Assembly (NCBI GenBank): GCA_012799795.1
Contig: JAAZKO010000013.1
Location: 1-11,831, forward strand
From: Minisyncoccota bacterium
Lineage (GTDB): Bacteria > Patescibacteriota > Microgenomatia > UBA1400 > PJMF01
Direction: 5' to 3'
Length of the DNA stretch: 11,831 nucleotides
Part shown: positions 1 through 7,854 of the stretch, piece by piece
How the letters are laid out: every line of letters starts with the position of its first letter
Numbering within the stretch: the first letter of the stretch is position 1
Made by a program: the position numbers and the translations under genes
Notes under the pieces: generated by a model
Told to the model about the DNA's origin: nothing
Seen by the model: the letters and a program-made list of their open reading frames with translations, nothing else
Databases searched by the model: none

Positions 1-2964
1 AGTGACTTAGTTGCTTTTTTAGAACAAAGCAATGTCCAATTGGCTAAATTCCTTGATCAAGATCATAAACAAGCGCTGGCAAAACTAGGTAGCGATTTTT
101 TTGATCAAATTGGCTTGGCATCAAAAGCCAGCTCATCTCAAATCTCACTTAAAGAGTTGCAAAAACTTGAAAATAATCCGTCTATTTGGCAAAGGGTTGA
201 TGGAGATTTAGCACAACCCATGTTGGCCGTAATTTCATCACAAAAAGAAAGGTTTGAAGACAAAAAAGAAACAGAAGATGAAAAAGATGAGAAAACTAGT
301 GCCGCAAGTGCTCAGGAAAAAAAGATAAAACAACAAGGATCAAAGACAAAAGCCGATGAAGAAGATGGTCAAGATTCAGAGAGCGAAGTTGAGGAAGAAA
401 AAGAAAAAATTAAACAAACCCTTCCCGAGAGTTTTTCTAAAGAATTTAATTTAGCGCGCTTGAACGATCACTCAAAACTCTACATTCGCTCACTAGCCAT
501 TATTTCAATTAACCAATCTCTGCAAATTCAATTTGCTAATTTAACAAAAGAACAATTAGCTGGAATGGGTTTTGAAAATACACCCAATTTTGATCAACTA
601 ACAATCGATAGTAGACAAGAACTTTTAAGCATTGCCTTTAGTAAGATTGAGAGTTTGTTAGCCAGCGGCAGATATGATTTGGATAAACTAATCAGCACCC
701 CTTCTTTGCGCATTAGTTTTTCAAAAGACGTTGCGCTAAAAATAATGACTGATATTCGCGGAGGAGAAGTTTTTGCTCGCGAAATAGGCCAACTAACTCA
801 AAGCAACCTAAGTCGAGAAGCAGTCAAAAAACAACTAGAAGAAAATCAAAAACAGGACTTAACTCAAGAAAATTTAAAACAAAAATTAAAAATTGAGAGC
901 TCCGCTCTTCCTGAGGATGTCAGAACTCAACTGGATTCCTTGTCAAGCGAAGAAGCCGAAACATTTTTCACCCAATTAGATTCTCAGTCAGAGTTAAAAG
1001 ACAATTTTACAAAAAACATTAAAGGAAGTTTTACCAGGATTACTAAAAATAATTTTCTTAAAGAATGGCAAAAAATTGTAGCTGAAGATAAAAATGCAAA
1101 AGACAGGTCTTTTCTGGCTCAAGAAAATATTTTGCCAATTATCGACACATTTATTCAACAAAATTATCCGGTTGATTATGTTGAACAATTTAATTGGCAA
1201 CGTTTTCAAAAACATTTTGGCAGCGACATTGTTGATCAAAACACTTATTCAGCAAACGAACAAATTATTAAAGATTTGCTTACCAGTTATTGGAAGACTC
1301 AGCGTGCAGAATGGAGTCATAGCATTCATCAGGGAATTGATAATGAACTTTACAGCAGCGAAAATTTAGAAGATTTATGGAAAGATTTTGATAGTCCTGA
1401 TGAAAATAAAAAAACACAGCAAAAACAAACTGTATATTTAAAACAACTCAAGAACCAAGCCTATTTTAACCTCATTGACGCTGAGGCTGTTACTAAAAAA
1501 TTTGCCGGATTGGATCAAGAAAGAATCAACCTTAGTGCGTTTAATCAAAGCCAAATTAATGATTTAAATTATTTAACTACAATTTACCAACAAAGTTTTT
1601 TAAACATAATCAATGATGGTGGACCAAGAACTCAAAGAGTAACATTAAGCTACTATTTACCCGGTGAAGAATATTCTCTTGATGGTGTTTTATTACAAAC
1701 AAGTACTTTGCCCCAGTTTTCTGCATATGATTTGGGAGCGCTTAATTACAATCAAGCTTTTGGACCAGATGAAAATGGTCAATATCCTCTAACAAGAACT
1801 TCGAACAATGAAGGAGGGATTGAAAATCAGCTTGGTGAAGGTTTTGCTGCGGCGAAAAATATGGCTGGTCAGGCAATTGACTTCGTTGGAGAAAAAGCAG
1901 TTAGGGCTGGATTAAATTACGCAACTGCTGGAGCTTTTGAAACCTTACCCGAACCAGTTAAGCAGATGATAGAGCAAATGGCTTGGGGAACTATTAAAAA
2001 AAATCTAGAGCCAATCTTAAAAATCTTAATTGCATTAATGGCCGGAGCTTTAGCATCTTTATTGGCTTTAATATCTAAAGCTATTTCGTTTTTTAGCGTC
2101 GGAGGAGGAGCAAAAGAAGCCTCTACAGTTATTGCGAAAAATGCTATTTGGCCACAAATTAAAGAGTCTTTCAAATCAGTTTTGCCCCAAAGCAAAACAG
2201 CAGTAGTCGCTGAGAATCAACTGGCAGAAAGAGCCGTGGGAACAGAAGCGCAAAGTGCGACCCATATCCAAGCACGTCCGGTTAGTCCAACAGCTGGGTC
2301 AGCAATTGCTCAAATTGGCCAAGGTGCTATGGCCACTGCTACTCAAGCAGTTATCACCACTTTTGGCCTGGCTGCTGGCGGGATGATGATTTATCAAACT
2401 GTTTTAAACAGTGCCTTTTTGACTCAATTCCCAACTGGGGGTAGTGGAGGCGGGGGTGGTGCTGTTTATTGTAATGATGTTCTTGTGGGCAATCTAACTT
2501 ACTATAGTCAAAAAGACTATAGAAATATTCATATTTGTGGAAGTCCTGGCTGTCAGTTTGGCAATGTTGCTTGCGGCCCAACCAGTGTTGCCATGATTTT
2601 AAACGAAGATGTTGTTGCGATGTCCGTCAGAGAAGGTTATTTGTATTGTGGAAAAACTACATGCGGCGGCAGTTCGTTTAGTAGATTAATAGAGACCTTA
2701 AATAGTAATGGAGTACCCACTTCTGTGGTGCCTTTAGAACAAGGTAGTCCAACACACGTAACTGATCAGATTAGTCAATATTTGGCTGGGGGCAATGTTT
2801 TACTAGCTAGAACCGACACTCATGGAATTGGACATTTTTACATTATTGTGTGTGTTGAAAGCCCTGGCACAGTGACAGCTTATGATCCGTGGTGGGGACA
2901 AAATGTTGTTCATAAGGTTGGTTCAGACACATTTATTATGAATATTGCTTTAGTTAAAAATTAA
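1..2964 (+). CDS. Large T4SS-associated membrane protein with C-terminal C39-like cysteine peptidase domain (5' partial)
   Basis: The reading frame is open from base 1 and looks coding before the first possible start (TTG at 40), so the true start is probably upstream of the window. Residue numbers here count from that TTG. Residues 1-640 are soluble-looking and hydrophilic, with a highly charged acidic/lysine-rich stretch at about 74-125. Two hydrophobic segments follow (about 659-687 and 766-795), then a glycine linker (800-807) and a C-terminal domain. That domain has the papain-like C39 pattern: Cys845 in ACGPTSVAM, His932 in GHFYIIV and Asp949 in AYDPWWG. All seven cysteines of the visible protein lie in this domain (811, 833, 838, 845, 870, 875, 938), which suggests an exported, possibly disulfide-bonded enzyme. 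The gene sits 9 nt before the next gene of a T4SS cluster. Inferred role: a VirB6/VirB1-like channel component carrying a protease or wall hydrolase. The peptidase fold is well supported; substrate and T4SS role are not proven. Confidence 0.8.
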   Translation, partial: SDLVAFLEQSNVQLAKFLDQDHKQALAKLGSDFFDQIGLASKASSSQISLKELQKLENNPSIWQRVDGDLAQPMLAVISSQKERFEDKKETEDEKDEKTSAASAQEKKIKQQGSKTKADEEDGQDSESEVEEEKEKIKQTLPESFSKEFNLARLNDHSKLYIRSLAIISINQSLQIQFANLTKEQLAGMGFENTPNFDQLTIDSRQELLSIAFSKIESLLASGRYDLDKLISTPSLRISFSKDVALKIMTDIRGGEVFAREIGQLTQSNLSREAVKKQLEENQKQDLTQENLKQKLKIESSALPEDVRTQLDSLSSEEAETFFTQLDSQSELKDNFTKNIKGSFTRITKNNFLKEWQKIVAEDKNAKDRSFLAQENILPIIDTFIQQNYPVDYVEQFNWQRFQKHFGSDIVDQNTYSANEQIIKDLLTSYWKTQRAEWSHSIHQGIDNELYSSENLEDLWKDFDSPDENKKTQQKQTVYLKQLKNQAYFNLIDAEAVTKKFAGLDQERINLSAFNQSQINDLNYLTTIYQQSFLNIINDGGPRTQRVTLSYYLPGEEYSLDGVLLQTSTLPQFSAYDLGALNYNQAFGPDENGQYPLTRTSNNEGGIENQLGEGFAAAKNMAGQAIDFVGEKAVRAGLNYATAGAFETLPEPVKQMIEQMAWGTIKKNLEPILKILIALMAGALASLLALISKAISFFSVGGGAKEASTVIAKNAIWPQIKESFKSVLPQSKTAVVAENQLAERAVGTEAQSATHIQARPVSPTAGSAIAQIGQGAMATATQAVITTFGLAAGGMMIYQTVLNSAFLTQFPTGGSGGGGGAVYCNDVLVGNLTYYSQKDYRNIHICGSPGCQFGNVACGPTSVAMILNEDVVAMSVREGYLYCGKTTCGGSSFSRLIETLNSNGVPTSVVPLEQGSPTHVTDQISQYLAGGNVLLARTDTHGIGHFYIIVCVESPGTVTAYDPWWGQNVVHKVGSDTFIMNIALVKN

Positions 2965-2973
2965 TGTCTAATT

Positions 2974-3384
2974 ATGAAAAAAAATAAAAAGAAAATTATT
3001 GTCATCACCTTATTAGTACTAATATTAATTGCTATTGCCATTGCCAAACAAAGAGCAAAGAAAGTCATTATGCCGGGCCCTTCCCCCACTCCAAAATTCG
3101 AAGAGTTTGCAACGATTAAAGACGGTTATTCTAAAGACGAACCAATATTAAACGAAGAAGATACCGAACAATTGCGTTTAGTCACTGAGCTAAAAAATAT
3201 TTCTCCAGTTAAAACTCCAAATTTTAGCATTGAATTTTCTTACAAGACTGGCGGTTTTATAATTAAGTCAGATTTAGGTTTAAACGCTACAGAAAATGCG
3301 TTGAAAATATGGTTAAATGAAAATGGTTTCAGCGCTATAAAAAGCGAGCGCTTTGAGTACCAATCAAATAAACTATCCTTATGA
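2974..3384 (+). CDS. Small membrane-anchored protein of unknown family in T4SS cluster
   Basis: I do not recognise this 136-residue protein. The N-terminus is very basic (MKKNKKKI), followed by one hydrophobic helix at about residues 8-25 rich in Ile/Leu/Val/Ala. There is then a Lys/Arg cluster, a short proline-rich linker (PGPSPTP) and a soluble part to the end. No lipobox cysteine is visible, so it is more likely a membrane anchor than a lipoprotein. The soluble part has alternating beta-like and helical stretches, including LNATENALKIWLNENGF, which could be a small alpha/beta domain. The start ATG lies 9 nt after the stop of the large C39 protein, with no Shine-Dalgarno. Its stop overlaps the next start as ATGA, so translational coupling to the PrgI gene is likely. 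The position implies a structural or accessory part of the secretion system, but this is inferred only from context. Confidence 0.75.
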   Translation: MKKNKKKIIVITLLVLILIAIAIAKQRAKKVIMPGPSPTPKFEEFATIKDGYSKDEPILNEEDTEQLRLVTELKNISPVKTPNFSIEFSYKTGGFIIKSDLGLNATENALKIWLNENGFSAIKSERFEYQSNKLSL

Positions 3385-4388
3385 AACAACACCCAATTCC
3401 TCAAGATATTACAGGTTACAAGTTCCACCTCATTGGGAGCATGACTCTCAAACAATTTGCTGAATTGGCTGCTGGCGCAATTATTGCCTTTATTATCTAC
3501 AAAAGTAATTTAATAGCTATCGTCAAATGGCCAATCTTTATTTTTATAATTATCTTATCCGTCATGATTGCCTTTGTCCCCATCGAAGAAAGACCTCTCG
3601 ATTTTTGGATTATTACTTTTTTTAAGAACCTCTGGAAACCAACTAAGTTTTTTTGGAAAAAAACTCCCAAAATCCCTGAATTTTTTAATTACAAGCCCGG
3701 AGAAAATCAAAATTATGATGCCACTCCAGATGTAAATTATTCTCCAGCTAGAAAAGAGCGTATTCAAGAATACTTAAAAAGTATTCCAAGTAATGATGAA
3801 GAGCTTGATGAATGGGATCTAAATTATAATCAAAGAGCTGATGAACTGCTAGCGAGTTTTGACCATATAAGAATTAAAGCAAAAAATATTTCAGTTCAAC
3901 ATGAAGTTAGCATTGATAAACCACAGCTAAAAACTAGAGTAAGGAAACTTAAAAGTTTAAAAGAAATTCAAAAGAAACAAATGCAAAATCTTGAGCCACA
4001 AACTCAAAATTTTGAGCCACAAATAATGAGCAAAGCCAATGAAAATCAGTCCTCTCTTGAGACTAAAAAAGCAAACAAACAAGAAAACATTCTTGAAAAA
4101 TCTAGTCAGGATAAGGTGGAAACAGAACAAAGCAATCAGTTGAGAGGTGTGGTGAGCAGCACCGATGGCGCACCAGTCAACAATGCCCTGATTGAGGTTT
4201 TCGCAGTAAATCAAGACCAGGCACTGCGTATTAGCAAAAGTAATACCAATGGTGAGTTCTATATTAAAACTGCTCTTCCCAATGGGGAATATGAAATTAA
4301 AACAGAGGCTGAAACTTTGGCTTTTTCTCCTATTTCCATTAGGTTGACTGGTCGATTGGTGCCAACAATTAAAATCGTTGCTGATTAA
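3381..4388 (+). CDS. PrgI family (VirB3-like) T4SS membrane protein with C-terminal carboxypeptidase-regulatory-like domain
   Basis: The first 80 residues follow the PrgI family pattern: a short motif near the start (IPQDITGYKFHLIGSMTLKQ), two transmembrane helices at about 26-41 and 49-66, and a VPIEERPLDFW segment after the second helix. PrgI proteins are small inner-membrane T4SS components comparable to VirB3, usually encoded next to the VirB4 ATPase, as here. This protein is much longer (335 residues). Residues about 85-253 form a charged, Gln/Lys-rich linker. The last ~82 residues (254-335, beginning LRGVVSSTDGAPVNNALIEV, later NTNGEFYIKTALPNGEYEI) match the carboxypeptidase-regulatory / transthyretin-like beta-sandwich pattern. 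Its ATG overlaps the previous stop (ATGA), and no Shine-Dalgarno is visible. A 21-base duplication lies in the linker. The PrgI assignment is fairly firm; the function of the added domain is unknown. Confidence 0.83.
   Translation: MKQHPIPQDITGYKFHLIGSMTLKQFAELAAGAIIAFIIYKSNLIAIVKWPIFIFIIILSVMIAFVPIEERPLDFWIITFFKNLWKPTKFFWKKTPKIPEFFNYKPGENQNYDATPDVNYSPARKERIQEYLKSIPSNDEELDEWDLNYNQRADELLASFDHIRIKAKNISVQHEVSIDKPQLKTRVRKLKSLKEIQKKQMQNLEPQTQNFEPQIMSKANENQSSLETKKANKQENILEKSSQDKVETEQSNQLRGVVSSTDGAPVNNALIEVFAVNQDQALRISKSNTNGEFYIKTALPNGEYEIKTEAETLAFSPISIRLTGRLVPTIKIVAD
3984..4025 (+). repeat. 21-bp tandem duplication inside the PrgI-like gene
   Basis: Two adjacent 21-base units encode QNLEPQT and QNFEPQI. 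They differ at only a few bases and keep the reading frame. They lie in the low-complexity linker between the membrane part and the C-terminal beta domain, so the linker length may be evolutionarily flexible. Confidence 0.8.
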
Positions 4389-4440
4389 GATCAAGGCTCT
4401 TTTATTAGCAGAGAAAATCTAGTAAACTGAAATATGACTC

Positions 4441-5592
4441 ATGAGTGATAACACCATTAGCTCTACTACACAAGAATTTCTTGACGTTTATGACATTACC
4501 AATGATATGGTGATTTTAAAAGATGGCGTTGTGTCCATTATTATGCAAATTGGCACCATGAACTTTAATCTTCTCGCAGAGCAAGAGCAAGATGCCATTA
4601 TGTACACCTATGGAGCCCTGCTCAATTCTTTAAACTTCCCCATTCAGATCAATATTCAATCAAACATTAAAGATGCAAGCAGATACTTAAGATTGCTTGA
4701 TAATCAAATTAAGCAAAGCAAATCTAGAGCTAAATCTCAATTAATAGGAGAATACAGAGATTTTGTGGCTAATTTAATTCGCGAGCGCAATGTTTTAGAA
4801 AAAAAGTTTTTTGTGGTTATCCCTACTAACGCAGGAGAAATGGGCCTTTATACCGCAGAAAGCGTTTTGCCAGGGAAAACTAAATTTGACATTAATAATT
4901 TTGAAAAAACAGTTTTAATTGAAAAAGCCGCTACCATATTAGATCCTCGAAGAGATCATTTAATTAGTCAGTTTAATCGTATTGGCTTGTTTGCTAGGCA
5001 GCTAGATACTCAAGAAATAATTCAAAATTTTTATATTAACTACAATCCAGAATCAATGGAGGGGCAAGAGGTAACTAATAGTGAAAGTTATACTACTCCC
5101 CTGGTAACAGCTAGCCTCACTAGCGAACAGAGTTTTAAACAGGCTCAACAGGATTCTCAACAAATAGATGATTCGAATCTTATCCAAAATAAGAACCAAC
5201 CTACAGTGCTAGAAAATAAGCAAGATGCGCAAGATGTGCAAGATGTACAAGATGTACAAAATGCACAAAAGTTCCAAGAATTGCCGAAAACCCAAGAAAC
5301 CGATGATGTTCCAAGTTTTAGTGAAGAAATTGCCTCGCTACAATCAAGTGCGACGAATGAGAATCCAACATTTAGCCAACAAGACAAAGATCTCGGGTTA
5401 AAACCTAGTCAAGTCCCAAGCCCAACACAATTAAACATGGCGGATAATCAAACACCAGCGTTAAAAATTGAGGTGCCTCCACCTCCAACCATTGGCCTGA
5501 GTGAAACACAAACAAACACTCAAACGGAGACTACTGAAACAAAGCAAGATCAAACTCTTATTAAAAACAAAGCAAATATTGCCGAACTTTAA
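4441..5592 (+). CDS. Stand-alone TraC/VirB4 N-terminal-like protein, no ATPase motifs
   Basis: Residues 1 to about 205 resemble the N-terminal domain of TraC/VirB4-type conjugation ATPases. They include ITNDMVILKDGVVSIIMQI, then GTMNFNLLAEQEQDAI and a LLNSLNFPIQINIQS strand, followed by helices with many charged residues. There is no Walker A or B motif. Residues about 206-383 form a Gln/Thr/Asn/Pro-rich tail that is probably disordered, containing a three-residue repeat (QDV) and a proline run (VPPPP). The gene starts 52 nt after the PrgI gene; an ATG seven bases upstream (4434) opens only a four-codon frame, so 4441 is the best start. Its TAA is followed directly by the ATG of the VirB4 gene. 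Because the next gene has its own N-terminal domain, this is not simply a split VirB4. It may be a partner or adaptor subunit (inference). Confidence 0.75.
   Translation: MSDNTISSTTQEFLDVYDITNDMVILKDGVVSIIMQIGTMNFNLLAEQEQDAIMYTYGALLNSLNFPIQINIQSNIKDASRYLRLLDNQIKQSKSRAKSQLIGEYRDFVANLIRERNVLEKKFFVVIPTNAGEMGLYTAESVLPGKTKFDINNFEKTVLIEKAATILDPRRDHLISQFNRIGLFARQLDTQEIIQNFYINYNPESMEGQEVTNSESYTTPLVTASLTSEQSFKQAQQDSQQIDDSNLIQNKNQPTVLENKQDAQDVQDVQDVQNAQKFQELPKTQETDDVPSFSEEIASLQSSATNENPTFSQQDKDLGLKPSQVPSPTQLNMADNQTPALKIEVPPPPTIGLSETQTNTQTETTETKQDQTLIKNKANIAEL
5221..5265 (+). repeat. 9-bp in-frame tandem repeat, five units
   Basis: Five consecutive 9-base units of the form CAAGATGTR (the first and last units are variants) encode QDA-QDV-QDV-QDV-QNA within the disordered tail of the TraC-like protein. 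The period of three codons keeps the frame, so copy number could vary without breaking the gene. Confidence 0.85.
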
Positions 5593-7752
5593 ATGTTAGC
5601 ACTAAATTTAAACCTACCATTTTTAAAAAAACAAAAATCAGCTCCTGATCCAGTGGCGCAAAAGCAAGTGGATGCTGAACAATATACCCAAGAAAAATTG
5701 AGAGATTTTTCTAGAGGTTTGGTTACTATTCAAGACATTATCGCACCAGAAGCAATTGAAGTTGATTTTACTTATCAAAAAATTAATTCAACTTATACTA
5801 GAACTCTCTTCGTGGCTGGATACCCACGTAGCGTTCCCGCTAATTGGCTGTCTCCATTAATTAATTTTCCTACTCAAGCCAACATTTCGATGTTTATATT
5901 TCCATCTGACACCAGTGAAATTTTAGACAATTTAAAAAGAAAAATCACTGAGATGGAGGCAGAAATTACTTCAGACGTTAGATCTGGTAAGATCAGTAAT
6001 ATTAATACTGAAATTAAGCTGAACGACGCTCGAGTTATGCGTGAACAGCTAGCTGCAGGATCAGAGCGATTTTTTCAATTTGCACTCTACATTACTATTA
6101 AAAGTGAAAGTAAAGAACAGTTGGAAAAAGTCACAAAAGCGATTCAGTCTACATTGGGTTCTCTGCTAATTGTTTCCAAAAAGACAGCTCTGCAAATGGA
6201 CGAGGGTTTTAAGACTACTCTTCCAATGGGTGTTGACCGCCTGTTAATAACCAGAAACATGGACACCACCTCTTTGGCCACCACTTTTCCTTTTACTTCC
6301 TCAGAGCTAACTATGGAAACCGGTATCGTCTACGGCATTAATGAACATAATGATTCTCTTGTAATTTTTGATCGTTTTAAGATGGAAAACGCCAATATGG
6401 TTATTTTTGCTAAATCTGGAGCGGGCAAATCCTATACGGTTAAATTAGAAATCTTAAGACAACTGATGTTTGATACAGAAATTATTGTTTTAGATCCAGA
6501 GCACGAATATGAAGAGCTTTGTAAAATGGTTGACGGCGAATATATTAACTTTACTTTTGGTTCGAAGGCAAAGATAAATCCCTTTGATTTGTCTAATCTT
6601 TATGAGGAGGGGGAAAACGAGCTGGGTCAAAAAATCCTTTCTTTACACGGACTTTTGAAAGTAATGTTGGGAGAAATGACTCCACAACAAGAAGCATTGT
6701 TAGATCGGGCAATTATCGCTAGTTATAAAGCAAAAGGCATCACTCCCGACCCAAATACGCAAACTAATACTCCCCCATTAATGGAGGACCTTTATAAGGC
6801 TTTAGTTGGTATGGAGCAAGACGAGAGCGACGATTTAGCTGCACGCCTAGAAAAATTCATTACTGGTTCTTTCCGCGGAATTTTTGATAAGGCTTCCAAT
6901 ATAGATATTCGCTCCCCCTTCACCGTTTTTAGTGTTAAAGAAATGGAGGAAGAGTTGAGACCGATTGCTATGTACGTTATTCTTGATTTTATTTGGACAA
7001 GAATTAAAAAAGACCTTAAAAGACGCATTTTAGTAATTGATGAGGCCTGGTATTTTATGATGCATCAGGACAGTTCCGCTTTTGTTTATTCAATGGTAAA
7101 GCGAGCCCGAAAATATTATTTAGGAATCACTACTATTACCCAAGATGTTGAAGACTTTTTGCGTAATGATTATGGGAGAGCTATTGTTTCCAACTCCTCT
7201 ATTCAGTTTTTAATGAAACAATCTACGTCTTCAATTCCACTTTTAGCTCAAACCTTCTATTTGTCTGAAGGAGAAAGACAATTGTTGGTTGCCTCAGATG
7301 TTGGCGAGGGCATATTTTTTGCTGGACAAAACCATGTGGCGTTGAGAGTAATAGCTTCTGAAAAAGAAAATGAAGCAATCACCAGCGATCCAGAAGAAAT
7401 TTTAGCTCAAAAAAAACAACTAGAAGACGAGCGAGAACTCAGACGACGAAGACTTGAACAAAGCAAATTAAATGAACAAAATAGTGAAAAGGTTGGCGCT
7501 TTAGAAAGACCAGAAAAAATCCCATGGCAAGGAGGTGAAATCGACATGACTAGAGATGTTTTGGAAGACGCCGAACACAAAGCCGAACAAAATTTACGTC
7601 AAAATCCAGTTCTCCCGCAAATTAGAAACATCTTTGACAGCGAGCAAAAACAAGACGAACCCTCAGTAGAAACCTTAGACACTAATCAGCCTGAAGCAAC
7701 AGAAAAAAAACAGCATTTTTCTTATACAATTGACGACTATAAAGCTTCCTGA
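5593..7752 (+). CDS. VirB4-type T4SS ATPase
   Basis: This 719-residue protein is the energising ATPase of the type IV secretion system, expected at the cytoplasmic face of the inner membrane. Residues about 20-230 form the VirB4 N-terminal domain. The ATPase domain then has Walker A AKSGAGKS at 273-280 (Ala in place of the usual first Gly), a LDPEHEYEEL segment soon after, Walker B RRILVIDEAW at 477-486 (Asp483, Glu484) and a TITQDVEDF motif around Gln517, all typical of the VirB4/TraC family. From about residue 590 the protein becomes a charged, probably coiled or disordered tail that ends IDDYKAS. The ATG touches the previous stop (TAAATG), and no Shine-Dalgarno is visible, so re-initiation or coupling is likely. 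It ends in tandem stops TGA TAA (7750-7755). The next gene, dnaA, starts 102 nt later. Confidence 0.93.
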   Translation: MLALNLNLPFLKKQKSAPDPVAQKQVDAEQYTQEKLRDFSRGLVTIQDIIAPEAIEVDFTYQKINSTYTRTLFVAGYPRSVPANWLSPLINFPTQANISMFIFPSDTSEILDNLKRKITEMEAEITSDVRSGKISNINTEIKLNDARVMREQLAAGSERFFQFALYITIKSESKEQLEKVTKAIQSTLGSLLIVSKKTALQMDEGFKTTLPMGVDRLLITRNMDTTSLATTFPFTSSELTMETGIVYGINEHNDSLVIFDRFKMENANMVIFAKSGAGKSYTVKLEILRQLMFDTEIIVLDPEHEYEELCKMVDGEYINFTFGSKAKINPFDLSNLYEEGENELGQKILSLHGLLKVMLGEMTPQQEALLDRAIIASYKAKGITPDPNTQTNTPPLMEDLYKALVGMEQDESDDLAARLEKFITGSFRGIFDKASNIDIRSPFTVFSVKEMEEELRPIAMYVILDFIWTRIKKDLKRRILVIDEAWYFMMHQDSSAFVYSMVKRARKYYLGITTITQDVEDFLRNDYGRAIVSNSSIQFLMKQSTSSIPLLAQTFYLSEGERQLLVASDVGEGIFFAGQNHVALRVIASEKENEAITSDPEEILAQKKQLEDERELRRRRLEQSKLNEQNSEKVGALERPEKIPWQGGEIDMTRDVLEDAEHKAEQNLRQNPVLPQIRNIFDSEQKQDEPSVETLDTNQPEATEKKQHFSYTIDDYKAS

Positions 7753-7765
7753 TAAAAATTGCCCC

Positions 7766-7795
7766 TTGTCAAATGTGGAAAACTCTGTGTATAAC
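7766..7795 (+). promoter_or_regulatory. Probable dnaA promoter
   Basis: A -35 element TTGTCA (7766-7771, one mismatch to consensus) and a -10 element TATAAC (7790-7795, one mismatch) are separated by 18 bases. Transcription would begin near 7802 and leave a leader of about 53 bases before the dnaA ATG. Two DnaA-box-like sequences lie in the spacer and on the -10, so DnaA protein could block its own promoter. Confidence 0.6.
7774..7794 (-). promoter_or_regulatory. Two DnaA boxes in the dnaA promoter
   Basis: On the + strand, TGTGGAAAA (7774-7782) and TGTGTATAA (7786-7794) each differ by one base from TGTGGATAA, the reverse complement of the classic DnaA box. They face the same way and are offset by 12 bases. 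They may serve autoregulation, form a second half of a two-part origin on the other side of dnaA, or both. Confidence 0.6.
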
Positions 7796-7854
7796 TATGC
7801 TTGCTATTTTTCTTTTTTAAATTTATTCCTGCCCCAATACTTTAGGGTTAGTTT

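Noticed and set aside
1917..2581. Minus-strand open frames opposite the large C39 protein
   Set aside because: They have no recognisable motifs and lie antisense to the membrane and peptidase domains, whose coding signal is strong.
3957..4394. 145-codon open frame on the minus strand opposite the PrgI-like gene
   Set aside because: It is antisense to a well-supported gene, its translation is Phe/Leu/Cys-rich with no domain, and it depends on the low-complexity linker of the sense gene.
4398..4440. Internal promoter before the TraC-like gene (TAAACT at 4423)
   Set aside because: The -10 has two mismatches, no -35 is present, and the tight gene spacing makes operon transcription the simpler reading.
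5221..5265. Short regular repeat considered as a CRISPR-like array
   Set aside because: Units are 9 bases without spacers, in frame inside a gene, so it is a coding tandem repeat.
7750..7755. TGA read as glycine, as in Gracilibacteria/Absconditabacteria
   Set aside because: TGA also ends the small membrane-anchored gene in an ATGA overlap (3382-3384), no TGA interrupts the conserved proteins, and readthrough here would meet TAA at once. Standard code fits.
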